Source: JBKHJA01 sp046538375
GTDB taxonomy: Bacteria > Acidobacteriota > Aminicenantia > Aminicenantales > Aminicenantaceae
Assembly: GCA_046538375.1 (NCBI GenBank)
Contig: JBKHJA010000036.1
Span: 1-22,691, forward strand
Length of the DNA stretch: 22,691 nt
Reading direction: 5' to 3'
The first letter of the stretch is position 1; the number at the start of each line of letters is the position of its first letter. A program made the translations under genes and the position numbers. Positions 6,678-14,640 of this stretch are shown here, one piece after another. The notes below the pieces were generated by a model that saw nothing but the letters and a program-made list of their open reading frames with translations, searched no databases and had not been told where the DNA came from.

Positions 6678-7370
6678 TCACCTGAAATCACAGAAAAGGA
6701 TTAAGGCTTTTGTCTTCTTTGATTCCACTAACATGCATTGATTAATCTTTATATTCGCATCTGATAAAATCTTTATGAACTTCTCCTTGCTGAATTTATG
6801 TCCTAGTTCACAGATGCGGTTATGGTCAACAGGAGCCCGGATGAGCAGGGATCTAAAATTTTTCCGCAGTCTGTTCAGGGTGAGGACAGGATCATTAAAA
6901 TGATGCACCACTCCCCATAGAATCCCCAGATCTCCGGATATATTTTGCGTGGCCACATCCAATACACGGGCTTTTAACCCTCTTCTCTTAGCTGCGTGAA
7001 CCAGAGAAGAAGATATGTCCACCCCTTCAAAAGTCTTGGGTTTGAGCACTTTTTTCAACTTCTTGCTTATTTTTCCGTTTCCACATCCAATATCCACCAC
7101 ATGCCTTTCCTTAAAAGAGTGGGGAAGATTCCTTTTCAATAACTTTAGTTCCGATTTTACATCATAAACAGACAGGTTCATCCCGAACGAATAAAGAATT
7201 TTTTGGATAATTTTTATCATTTCTTTTAATCTGGCCGCTTTAACCTGAAATTTGCATGGACAACTCAACCCATCCGGGCATTTCACCATATCAAAACATA
7301 AATAAAAAAGCAAAAAGCATCGACCTTGACGAACCACATCCCCATTTTCTAGGGGGAACTCCAGTTCCAT
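6678..7370 (-). CDS. Class I SAM-dependent methyltransferase
   Basis: A 230-residue protein. Residues about 85-190 form a Rossmann-like methyltransferase core: motif I VVDIGCGNG (91-99), the acidic end of beta-2 in GVDIS (D118), a motif II-like LDVATQNISGDLGILWGVVHHF and a motif III-like LLIRAP. HHF after motif II is common in small-molecule methyltransferases of the Methyltransf_11/25 type, but the acceptor is unknown. The first 80 residues are poorly conserved-looking and contain a small cysteine cluster (CPDGLSCPC at 31-39). The start is uncertain: ATG codons at 7370, 7289 and 7226 are all without a good ribosome-binding site. Confidence 0.8.
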   Translation of the reverse strand: MELEFPLENGDVVRQGRCFLLFYLCFDMVKCPDGLSCPCKFQVKAARLKEMIKIIQKILYSFGMNLSVYDVKSELKLLKRNLPHSFKERHVVDIGCGNGKISKKLKKVLKPKTFEGVDISSSLVHAAKRRGLKARVLDVATQNISGDLGILWGVVHHFNDPVLTLNRLRKNFRSLLIRAPVDHNRICELGHKFSKEKFIKILSDANIKINQCMLVESKKTKALILFCDFR

Positions 7371-7377
7371 CTTTGTA

Positions 7378-7405
7378 ATGACATTTTATTTTATGCGTTT
7401 ATAAT
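7378..7405 (+). promoter_or_regulatory. Promoter of the antiporter gene
   Basis: A perfect -10 TATAAT at 7400-7405, with a -35-like ATGACA at 7378-7383 and a 16-base spacer. Transcription would start near 7412, about 15 bases before the ATG, just including the purine-rich AGAGGG ribosome-binding site. Confidence 0.5.
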
Positions 7406-7426
7406 AGAGAAAGGAAAAAGAGGGTA

Positions 7427-8650
7427 ATGGAAATGGAAGCACATTTTCCACTCCTGGTGCTGCTTCTCGGTGGAATCATCGTTTTAACCATTGTCATCCG
7501 CTCTGGACTGAAAAAAGCAGGTATACCCTCCTTGATTGGCTTTATGGTTCTCGGGGTGTTGATAAGGATGGCAGACAGCCGGGGAAATTTTTTAACCAAA
7601 GAGACTCAAGAGATATTTGAATTCCTGGCTAATATAGGTGTCATCACTTTGCTTTTCCGGGTGGGTCTGGAAAGCAACCTGAAGGGACTGCTGAATCAAA
7701 TCCGCCACGCCAGCATAATCTGGACAGGAAATATTGTATTCAGCGGGTTGTTAGGGTATTGGATAGCCCACTATTGGCTGGGATTGGAGATTATACCCAG
7801 TCTTTTCATAGGGGTTTCCCTCACTGCCACCAGCGTGGGGGTTTCCATCAGCGTTTGGCAGGAAGCCAAAGCTGTTCGTTCTCCCACCGGAGAACTGCTG
7901 CTTGATGTGGCGGAGATGGACGATATCTCTGGTATAATCCTGATGGCCTTGCTCCTCTCTGCGGCCCCAGCTTTGAAGCAGGGGTTAGGAGGAGCCATGT
8001 CCGGTGAAACGGTGGAGACCCTAGCCGTTCTCCTGCTGAAATTGATTGCTTTTGGGATTTTGTGCGTCCTGTTTTCTCTTTATATAGAGAAACGTATCAC
8101 CAGATTTTTCAGCAAAATGAAACATTCTCCAGATCCTATGCTGATGATAGCAGGATTTGGTTTCATCATAGCTTCTGTGGCTGGACTGTTAGGCTTTTCT
8201 CTGGCCATGGGAGCTTTTTTTGCCGGCCTGGTGTTCAGTCGTGACCCAAAAGCCGTAAGATTGGATACTTCATTCGGAGCCCTGTATGATTTTTTTGTCC
8301 CTTTTTTCTTCATCGCCATAGGCCTGAATGTGGATCCCGGGAGCTTGGCCTCTGCATTCAGCCTGGGATTGATTCTGCTTGCGGTTGCGGTCATCGGCAA
8401 GCTGATCGGCAATGGAGTTCTTTCCCTTATGGTCACAGGATGGGCCAGCTCTGCCTTGATAAGCGTCAGCATGGTTCCCAGGGCAGAAATTGCCATGATT
8501 GTCATGCAGAAGGGGAGCCAATTGGGCGGTTGGGCAGTGCCCAACAATGTCTATTCAGCCATGGTTTTTGTTTCATTGGCCACCTGCGTGGGGGCCCCTT
8601 TTGTCCTCAGGCTGTTGCTGAAAAAGTGGCCCCAGTCCCGGACGGGTTAA
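7427..8650 (+). CDS. CPA2-family cation:proton antiporter, NapA/Kef type
   Basis: A 407-residue integral membrane protein with about 12-13 hydrophobic segments. Family landmarks: LLFRVGLESNL (75-85) in TM3; TATSVGVS (133-140), the unwound TM4; the ion-binding D165-D166 pair in AEMDDISG, TM5; SLAMGAFFAGLVFS in the middle; and a TM10 lysine, K325, in IGKLIGNG. An Asp-Asp pair with a TM10 lysine is typical of electrogenic Na+/H+ exchangers such as NapA. There is no C-terminal KTN/RCK domain, unlike KefB/C. It ends 183 bases before the N-type ATPase operon on the same strand, so joint roles in sodium and proton balance are likely. Confidence 0.87.
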   Translation: MEMEAHFPLLVLLLGGIIVLTIVIRSGLKKAGIPSLIGFMVLGVLIRMADSRGNFLTKETQEIFEFLANIGVITLLFRVGLESNLKGLLNQIRHASIIWTGNIVFSGLLGYWIAHYWLGLEIIPSLFIGVSLTATSVGVSISVWQEAKAVRSPTGELLLDVAEMDDISGIILMALLLSAAPALKQGLGGAMSGETVETLAVLLLKLIAFGILCVLFSLYIEKRITRFFSKMKHSPDPMLMIAGFGFIIASVAGLLGFSLAMGAFFAGLVFSRDPKAVRLDTSFGALYDFFVPFFFIAIGLNVDPGSLASAFSLGLILLAVAVIGKLIGNGVLSLMVTGWASSALISVSMVPRAEIAMIVMQKGSQLGGWAVPNNVYSAMVFVSLATCVGAPFVLRLLLKKWPQSRTG

Positions 8651-8664
8651 TGCTTCGGGGATGA

Positions 8665-8716
8665 TAAAGCTGACGGCCCCCCATCCCTCACCCCCTATCA
8701 CGGAAAAAGAAATGCT
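8665..8716 (+). repeat. Dispersed intergenic C-rich repeat, copy B
   Basis: TGACGGC, then a C-rich core with CCATCCCTCACCCCC, then CACGGAAA and GAAATGCT (8671-8716). Best match to copy A. It occupies the gap between the antiporter and the ATPase operon; the remaining 8717-8833 must hold the operon promoter, for which several A+T-rich -10 candidates exist but none is clear. Confidence 0.6.
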
Positions 8717-8833
8717 AACTATGGTTCAGCAGGGGAAGAATGAACTCCAAGTTTATGTTATGATAAAAGCTCCTTCTAATAAAATGGGTGAAGTTCAAAC
8801 CGCAAAGCTGCTCAAAATAAACGGAGGCTAGAG

Positions 8834-10240
8834 ATGGATAAATCACTTTCCCCCGGCCAGGAATCCAGAAATCCAAACAAGGGGGAGGTGTTTTCCATCC
8901 GAAGCAGCGTTATCGATATCCGGTTTCCCCATAAGATTCCTGAAATTCACAACCGGCTGAATGCCGGAGAAGACGGCCGGGTGGTGATCGAAGTGATCAC
9001 CCATCTGGATTCTGATATGATCAGAGGAATCGCTCTGACTCCAACCCAGGGATTGGCCCGAGGTTCTGAGGTGGTGGACACCGGCGGTCCTATCAAAGTC
9101 CCGGTAGGGAAGGAGCTGCTGGGCCGGGTATTCAATGTATTCGGTGAAACTACAGACAAGAAGGGAGAGCTAAAAAACATCAAAGAATGGCGTTCCATCC
9201 ATCAGCAGCCGGTACCTTTATCCCTGCAGACCACCACTTCTGATATTTTTGTGACCGGCATCAAGGCTATCGATGTTCTTGCCCCCCTGGAGAGGGGAGG
9301 GAAAGCCGGCATGTTCGGGGGAGCGGGAGTGGGCAAGACTGTTTTGATCATGGAGATGATCCACAACATGGCCGCCCAGCACGAAGGCATAAGCATCTTC
9401 TGCGGGATCGGAGAGAGAAACCGTGAAGGAGAGGAACTTTACCGGGAAGTCCAGGAAGCTGGAGTCCTGGATAATGCGGTGTTGATGTTTGGGCAGATGG
9501 ATGAACAGCCAGGAGCAAGATTTCGGGTGGGACATGCAGCCCTAACCGTGGCCGAGTATTTCAGGGATGATGCTCGACAGGATGTGCTTCTGTTGATCGA
9601 TAACATCTTCCGGTTTATCCAGGCTGGAGCGGAAGTGTCGGGGCTTTTAGGGCAGATTCCATCTCGGGTCGGATATCAGCCTACCCTGGCCACAGAGCTG
9701 TCAGAACTGGAGGAACGGATATGCAGCACCCAATCAGGAGCCATCAGCTCGATTCAGGCAGTTTACGTCCCCGCAGATGATTTCACTGACCCAGCAGCCG
9801 TGCACACGTTCGGACACCTTTCCGCCTCCATCGTACTTTCCCGGAAAAGGGCCAGCCAGGGCCTTTACCCGGCCGTTGACCCTCTGCAGTCCCGCTCCAA
9901 GATGCTGGCTCCCCATATGGTGGGAGAGAGGCATTACCGCATCGCCAGGGAAATGCGCAGGACTCTGGCTGAATACGAGGAACTCAAGGATATCATCGCC
10001 ATGTTAGGCATTGAAGAGCTTTCTCGAGATGATCAACAGACCGTATACAGGGCCCGCAGGCTGGAAAGATTCTTGACCCAGCCCTTTTTCACCACCCAGC
10101 AGTTCACCGGCCATGCGGGCAGGATGGTTGACCTGGAGGATGCCCTGGACGGATGTGAGGCCATTCTAAACGACCGGTTCTCTGATTATCCCGAGAAAGC
10201 GCTTTATATGATCGGGAAAGCTGATGAGGCCAAACAATGA
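8834..10240 (+). CDS. atpD: N-type ATPase catalytic subunit beta
   Basis: A 468-residue F1 beta homologue that binds and hydrolyses or makes ATP. The N-terminal beta barrel spans about 15-85; Walker A GGAGVGKT is at 162-169; the catalytic-glutamate loop is GIGERNREGEE; Walker B is VLLLIDNIFRF; and the lever corresponding to DELSEED reads EELSRDD. GERNREG and the short C-terminus differ slightly from housekeeping F-ATPase beta (GERTREG). It is first in a nine-gene operon (D-C-Q-R-B-E-F-A-G), the gene order that defines N-ATPases, unlike the F-ATPase order ending alpha-gamma-beta-epsilon. GGAGG lies eight bases upstream of the ATG. It overlaps atpC by ATGA. Confidence 0.95.
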   Translation: MDKSLSPGQESRNPNKGEVFSIRSSVIDIRFPHKIPEIHNRLNAGEDGRVVIEVITHLDSDMIRGIALTPTQGLARGSEVVDTGGPIKVPVGKELLGRVFNVFGETTDKKGELKNIKEWRSIHQQPVPLSLQTTTSDIFVTGIKAIDVLAPLERGGKAGMFGGAGVGKTVLIMEMIHNMAAQHEGISIFCGIGERNREGEELYREVQEAGVLDNAVLMFGQMDEQPGARFRVGHAALTVAEYFRDDARQDVLLLIDNIFRFIQAGAEVSGLLGQIPSRVGYQPTLATELSELEERICSTQSGAISSIQAVYVPADDFTDPAAVHTFGHLSASIVLSRKRASQGLYPAVDPLQSRSKMLAPHMVGERHYRIAREMRRTLAEYEELKDIIAMLGIEELSRDDQQTVYRARRLERFLTQPFFTTQQFTGHAGRMVDLEDALDGCEAILNDRFSDYPEKALYMIGKADEAKQ

Positions 10241-10623
10241 GGCTGAAAATCCTTCTTCCTGTTGAGATTCTGATCGACCAGGAAGTGGATAAGGTTACCG
10301 CGGAAGCTGAGAATGGATCCTTCACCATTCTTCCTCGGCATATCGATTTCGTGGCCTCGTTGGTCCCTGGCCTTCTATCTTTTGCGGCCGGGGACAGAGA
10401 GGTGTTTCTTGCCGTGGATGAGGGCGTGCTGGTCAAGGCTGGTCAAGAGGTGATGGTCTCCGTCCGGGATGCTGTAAGAGGAGAAAATTTGGGTCAACTG
10501 GAAAGAGCCGTACAGGAAAGATTCAGGGAGTTGGATGATCGGGAGAAGAAAGCCCGTTCCATTCTGGCAAAGTTTGAAGCGGATTTTATCCGCCGCTTCC
10601 TGGAGCTGGAGAGGCATGGATAG
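10237..10623 (+). CDS. atpC: N-type ATPase subunit epsilon
   Basis: 128 residues. The first 80 or so form the epsilon beta sandwich (LKILLPVEILIDQEVDKVTA, GSFTILPRHIDFVASLVPG, a motif like the GxxGILPxH of F-ATPase epsilon). The remainder is a helical C-terminus rich in charged residues. It forms part of the central stalk linking gamma to the c ring. The ATGA overlap with atpD and the 8-base overlap with the next gene indicate translational coupling. Confidence 0.92.
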   Translation: MRLKILLPVEILIDQEVDKVTAEAENGSFTILPRHIDFVASLVPGLLSFAAGDREVFLAVDEGVLVKAGQEVMVSVRDAVRGENLGQLERAVQERFRELDDREKKARSILAKFEADFIRRFLELERHG

Positions 10624-10936
10624 AAATTCTGATAAAAAAAGAAATCAGCACCAGAAATTTACCGAGGAGGTGGGGAAAAAAGAATTGCGAAAAATAAGGG
10701 CCCGGCGCAAAAGAGATGAAAGCATCTGGTTCGGGCTGGGCATGTTCGGCCTTATCGGCTGGTCAGTGGCCATTCCCACCTTGATCGGAATTGCGGTGGG
10801 AATTTATATCGACACAAAATGGCCCTCACCCATTTCCTGGACCCTCATGTGTCTTTTTATAGGTGTGGTGCTGGGCTGTCTCAATGCCTGGTTCTGGGTG
10901 AAAAAAGAAAGGAAAAAGATAGAGGAGAATCGATGA
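10616..10936 (+). CDS. atpQ: N-type ATPase operon membrane protein AtpQ (AtpI/AtpZ-like)
   Basis: 106 residues: a strongly basic N-terminus (about 1-38), then two transmembrane helices (about 39-62, FGLGMFGLIGWSVAIPTLIG, and 70-95) joined by GIYIDTKWPS, ending in KKERKKIEENR. The F0F1-AtpI/AtpZ family has this two-helix layout with the G.Y.D motif; members help c-ring assembly or Mg2+ handling. In N-ATPase operons this position is held by atpQ. The start at 10616 is chosen over the longer frame from 10535 because it gives the family N-terminus and overlaps the atpC stop. Confidence 0.85.
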   Translation: MDRNSDKKRNQHQKFTEEVGKKELRKIRARRKRDESIWFGLGMFGLIGWSVAIPTLIGIAVGIYIDTKWPSPISWTLMCLFIGVVLGCLNAWFWVKKERKKIEENR

Positions 10937-11235
10937 TGATGAATGAATGGCCCATGCTGATCCTTTCTCTGGCTGCGGGAGCAGGAGTGGGAATTTTCTT
11001 TTTCGGAGGACTGTGGTGGACGGTCAGGCGTTTGCCCCGGTCTTCACGGCCTGTGGTTTTGACTGTGTCAAGTTTTTTGGTAAGAACAGGCGTTTCTGTG
11101 GCCGTTTTCTATTTATTGGTCAGGGGCGGCCACTGGGAAAGGCTCTTGGTTTGCCTGGCCGGTTTTCTTTTAATCAGGTTGGTCCTGACCCGAAGATGGT
11201 CTCCCCATAAAAAAAGAAAAGAGATTGCTGCATAA
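10933..11235 (+). CDS. atpR: N-type ATPase-specific membrane subunit AtpR
   Basis: 100 residues with three hydrophobic helices (about 6-28, 43-63 and 68-85). GGLWWTVRRLP and SSFLVRTGVSVAVFYLLVRGG match the layout of AtpR, a subunit found only in N-ATPase operons and proposed, from polar residues in its helices, to contact the c ring. The arginine within helix 2 (LVRTG) is the key conserved-looking residue. Three ATG codons in a row (10933, 10936, 10939) overlap the atpQ stop; any could be the start. Confidence 0.85.
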   Translation: MMMNEWPMLILSLAAGAGVGIFFFGGLWWTVRRLPRSSRPVVLTVSSFLVRTGVSVAVFYLLVRGGHWERLLVCLAGFLLIRLVLTRRWSPHKKRKEIAA

Positions 11236-11249
11236 GGAAAGGAAAGGAT

Positions 11250-11975
11250 ATGGAAATAAGTCCTGATACCATCATTTTCTGGCAGTGGGGCCCGGTCTCT
11301 CTTAATGCCACCATAGTGTTCACCTGGATGATCATGGCTCTTCTGGTTTTGGTTTCCTGGCTGGTGACGCGGAGGCTGGCTGTGGAAGGGAAATTGACCA
11401 GATGGCAGATGTTTCTGGAAACTGTGATCTCTTATATAAGGAGGGAGATTCGGGAAATCACTCAGAGTGACCCCGATATCTATCTGCCTTTTATCGGGAC
11501 TTTGTTTTTATACATTTCTGTCTCCAATTTTTTATCCTTTGTTCCCAAGTATAATCCCCCTACAGGCTCCATCACCACCACCGCAGCCCTGGCCCTGTGT
11601 GTGTTTTTTGCTGTGCCTGTGTTCGGCATTTCCCGGGCAGGCCTGAAGGGCTATCTCAGCCGCTACATCGAACCTTCGGTCTTCATGCTGCCTTTTAACA
11701 TCATCGGCGAATTTTCGCGAACCCTGGCCCTGGCCGTCCGTCTTTTTGGAAATGTGATGAGCGGGACCATGATCGTGGGCATTTTGCTTTCCATCGCCCC
11801 TTTATTCCTGCCTGTCATCATGGAGGCTTTGGGACTTCTGATAGGCCAGATCCAGGCATATATTTTTGCTGTCTTGGCCACTGTGTATATCGCCTCTGCG
11901 ACCAGAGCGTATGAGGAAAAAAAGAAAGAAAAAATGGAAAAAGCGGAAGGAGGAATGAACAATGGACAGCATTAA
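11250..11975 (+). CDS. atpB: N-type ATPase subunit a
   Basis: 241 residues, five to six transmembrane helices. The ion-pathway arginine is R164 in LALAVRLFGNVMSG, and the last helices (EALGLLIGQIQAYIFAVLATVYI) carry the conserved QxxIFxxLxxxY pattern of subunit a. It provides the two half-channels beside the c ring. A clear ribosome-binding site (GGAAAGGA) precedes the ATG. Its end overlaps atpE by 14 bases, so the two are translationally coupled. Confidence 0.94.
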   Translation: MEISPDTIIFWQWGPVSLNATIVFTWMIMALLVLVSWLVTRRLAVEGKLTRWQMFLETVISYIRREIREITQSDPDIYLPFIGTLFLYISVSNFLSFVPKYNPPTGSITTTAALALCVFFAVPVFGISRAGLKGYLSRYIEPSVFMLPFNIIGEFSRTLALAVRLFGNVMSGTMIVGILLSIAPLFLPVIMEALGLLIGQIQAYIFAVLATVYIASATRAYEEKKKEKMEKAEGGMNNGQH

Positions 11976-12237
11976 CCTCATCGGAGCTGTCTCTATCTTT
12001 ATATCCGGTCTGACTATCGCCATCGGTTCCATAGGCCCTGCGCTTGGCGAAGCCAGGGCTTTGGCCCAGGCATTGAGCTCTATCGCTCAACAGCCGGATG
12101 AAGCCAACACCATCACCAGGACCTTGTTTGTGGGACTGGCCATGATCGAGTCCACGGCCATTTACTGTTTTGTCATCTCCATAATTCTGATTTTCGCCAA
12201 TCCTTTCTGGAATCTGGTGATCCAACGGGGAGGATAG
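11962..12237 (+). CDS. atpE: N-type ATPase subunit c, predicted sodium-binding
   Basis: 91-residue hairpin of two transmembrane helices forming the rotor ring. The ion-carrying glutamate is E63. Aligned with the Ilyobacter tartaricus c subunit (Q32, V63, E65, S66, T67, Y70), this protein has E30, M61, E63, S64, T65 and Y68, i.e. the E-S-T-x-x-Y sodium signature with a glutamate in place of Q32. The polar loop reads IAQQPDEANT. N-ATPase c subunits typically carry this second carboxylate. Sodium coupling is inferred; the ring of one studied N-ATPase (Burkholderia pseudomallei) was reported as proton-specific, but as I recall it lacks the serine. Confidence 0.94.
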   Translation: MDSINLIGAVSIFISGLTIAIGSIGPALGEARALAQALSSIAQQPDEANTITRTLFVGLAMIESTAIYCFVISIILIFANPFWNLVIQRGG

Positions 12238-12240
12238 GAA

Positions 12241-13047
12241 TTGGAAATCGATCTGTTCACCTTCATCGCCCAGATCATCAATTTTCTTATTCTGGTGCTG
12301 CTTCTCAGACATTTCCTGTACAAGAGAGTGGTCAAGGCCATGGATGAGAGGGAGAGAAGAATTTCTGACCGGATAAAAGAATCGGAACATAAAAAAAAAG
12401 AAGCTGAACAGGAAGCTGAATCTCACCGCCTACAGAAGGAAGAGTTCCGGAAACAGCACCAGGAGCGGCTTGAACAGAGCAAAAGAGAGGCAGAAGGCAG
12501 GCGAAAGGAGATGTTGAAGGAAGCCCGTCAAGAAGTTGAAAAAAGCCGGAATAAATGGCACCAGGTGCTGCAGCGTCAAAAAGCGGCTTTTCTCCGGGAT
12601 CTTCGCCGCAGAGCAGGGCAGCAGATGTACGAAATGGCCAGAAAGGTGCTGAATGATCTTGCTGACCAGGAATTGGAACGCCATATGGCAAAGGTTTTTA
12701 TCCAACGGGTAAAGAACCTGGAAGGGGAAGAAAAAAAGGAGTTTCAGAAAAATATCCAGGATGGAAAGGAATCCGTCCTGGTCAAAAGTGCTTTCCCCAT
12801 CCCTGAAAAAATGAAGAAGGAACTGGAAAATACGGTGAAAGAAACAATGGATATGGATAAGAAGGTAGAATTCAAACAAGCAAAAAATCTGATATGCGGG
12901 ATTGAACTGGAAGCAGGTGACAGAAAAATTGCCTGGACGATTGACAGTTATTTAAGCGATCTGGAGGAAGATCTGTCTGAATTTTTCAAACAGAAGGGGA
13001 TTGGAGAAGAGAAAGAGGAGGAAAAAGAAACAGATAAGGCAGAATAG
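12241..13047 (+). CDS. atpF: N-type ATPase subunit b with delta-like C-terminus
   Basis: 268 residues, about 100 more than an ordinary b subunit. One N-terminal transmembrane helix (about 5-24) is followed by a long highly charged coiled coil to about 140, with the b-type motif KAMDERERRISDRI. Residues about 145-250 form a globular part ending in ICGIELEAGDRKIAWTIDSY, which resembles the C-terminal motif of delta/OSCP. No separate delta gene exists in the operon, so this tail probably connects the peripheral stalk to F1. Start is TTG, supported by GGGGAGGATAGGA just upstream and the absence of an early ATG. A Glu/Lys-rich tail ends the protein. Confidence 0.9.
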   Translation: MEIDLFTFIAQIINFLILVLLLRHFLYKRVVKAMDERERRISDRIKESEHKKKEAEQEAESHRLQKEEFRKQHQERLEQSKREAEGRRKEMLKEARQEVEKSRNKWHQVLQRQKAAFLRDLRRRAGQQMYEMARKVLNDLADQELERHMAKVFIQRVKNLEGEEKKEFQKNIQDGKESVLVKSAFPIPEKMKKELENTVKETMDMDKKVEFKQAKNLICGIELEAGDRKIAWTIDSYLSDLEEDLSEFFKQKGIGEEKEEEKETDKAE

Positions 13048-13092
13048 AAATAAAACAGGATAAAAGTAAAAAAGAAAAGAGAAAAAAGAAGA

Positions 13093-14637
13093 ATGAGTAA
13101 CAAACCGGATACAGACAGCACCAGTTTGCAGAAGGTACTTGACCATGCCTTTTCCAGCATGCATGAGGTGCTGCGGCATCATCGGGCTGGCCTGGATTTC
13201 CGGGAGGTGGGCAGGGTGCAGAATGTGGGAAAAGGCATTGTCAGGATTAAAGGCCTTCCTCATGCTCAGTATGAGGAACTTCTCCGCTTTCCCGGCAACA
13301 AAATGGGAATAGCCTTCAACCTGGATCCCCGCGAGGTAGCAGCCATCCTGCTTGATGAATATGAAGATATTCAGGCCGGCCAGGAAGTGAGGAGAACCGG
13401 CCGGGTCATGGATGTGCCGGTGGGGGAAGATCTCCTGGGTCGGGTGGTGGATCCTTTAGGCCGACCCCTGGATGGAAAGGAATCCATCAGGGAAGCAGAA
13501 AGACTTCCCGTAGAGCGTAAAGCTCCGGCCATTATGGACAGGGCTCCGGTGAGTGTGCCGCTTCAGTCAGGAATTCAGGTGATAGACGCCCTGATTCCTG
13601 TAGGGCGCGGCCAGAGGGAGCTGATTTTAGGAGACCGCCAGATCGGAAAAACAGCCATTGCTGTGGATATCATCATCAATCAGAAAGATAAAGATGTGAT
13701 CTGTTTTTACTGCGCCATAGGAAAGGAAAACTCCGCGGTGGCCAAGGTGATCGCTGATCTGCGTCAGTATAAGGCCTTGGAGTACTGTGTGGTGGTGGTT
13801 GCTACTGGAGAGAATCCTCCCGGGATCAATTTTATTGCCCCTTATACCGCTGTCAGCATGGGCGAGTACTTTATGGAAAAGGGGAAGGATGTCCTGGTGG
13901 TGTTCGATGATTTGACCCGCCATGCCCGCTCCTATCGGGAACTTTCCCTTCTATTGAGAAGGCCCCCGGCGCGGGAGGCTTATCCTGGAGATATTTTCTA
14001 TATCCATTCTCGTCTTCTGGAAAGATCTACCCACTTGAAGGAAGAACGGGGAGGCGGATCGCTGACCGCTTTACCCATTGTGGAAACCCAGGCAGAGAAT
14101 ATTTCTGCTTACATCCCCACCAACCTGGTTTCCATCACCGATGGGCAGATCTATCTTTCTCCACGGCTTTTCGGGGAGGGAGTTTTGCCCCCTGTGGATG
14201 TGGGAAAGTCGGTTTCCAGGGTAGGGGGGAAAACACAGCTTCCTGCATACAGAGAGGTTTCTGGAGATCTGCGTCTCTCCTATTCTCAGTTCCAGGAACT
14301 GGAAACTTTCGCCCGCTTCGGTACCCGTCTGGATGAAGAAACCAAAAAGACCCTGGAAAGGGGAAGAAGAGTTCGAGAAGTGCTTAAGCAGCCTCAGTAC
14401 AGGCCGGTCCAGGTGGCTGAGCAGATGGCCGTCCTTCTTGCTGTGACCGAAGGCCTGTTGGATCCGCTCCCTTTAAACCAGATTGCTGAAGCCAAGAAAA
14501 GAATCCAGGATGCGGTGAGAGAGAAATTACCGGAAGTGGCCGCACGCATAGAACAGGGCGAGGAACTTAAAAAAGAAGACCGCCAATCCCTTATAGAAAT
14601 GTGCCGATATTTATTAAAAGACATGGTCAAAGAATAA
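13093..14637 (+). CDS. atpA: N-type ATPase subunit alpha
   Basis: 514 residues. Non-catalytic nucleotide-binding subunit: barrel domain about 35-100, Walker A GDRQIGKT at 180-187, Walker B VLVVFDDL, the arginine finger R376 in SVSRVGG, and a helical C-terminal domain. The N-terminal segment (HAFSSMHEVL) is the part that normally contacts delta. An A-rich 45-base gap separates it from atpF. ATG 13093 follows a purine-rich AGAAGA ribosome-binding site. Confidence 0.95.
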   Translation: MSNKPDTDSTSLQKVLDHAFSSMHEVLRHHRAGLDFREVGRVQNVGKGIVRIKGLPHAQYEELLRFPGNKMGIAFNLDPREVAAILLDEYEDIQAGQEVRRTGRVMDVPVGEDLLGRVVDPLGRPLDGKESIREAERLPVERKAPAIMDRAPVSVPLQSGIQVIDALIPVGRGQRELILGDRQIGKTAIAVDIIINQKDKDVICFYCAIGKENSAVAKVIADLRQYKALEYCVVVVATGENPPGINFIAPYTAVSMGEYFMEKGKDVLVVFDDLTRHARSYRELSLLLRRPPAREAYPGDIFYIHSRLLERSTHLKEERGGGSLTALPIVETQAENISAYIPTNLVSITDGQIYLSPRLFGEGVLPPVDVGKSVSRVGGKTQLPAYREVSGDLRLSYSQFQELETFARFGTRLDEETKKTLERGRRVREVLKQPQYRPVQVAEQMAVLLAVTEGLLDPLPLNQIAEAKKRIQDAVREKLPEVAARIEQGEELKKEDRQSLIEMCRYLLKDMVKE

Positions 14638-14640
14638 GAA

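Noticed and set aside
6179..6691. Minus-strand open frame of 170 codons over the CARDB-like region
   Set aside because: Serine/threonine-rich with no motifs; the plus-strand frame has clear domain character and the minus frame has no ribosome-binding site.
11818..12426. Minus-strand open frame of about 200 codons opposite atpB-atpE-atpF
   Set aside because: Runs across three certain ATPase genes, and its composition (runs of F, S and H) mirrors their codons.
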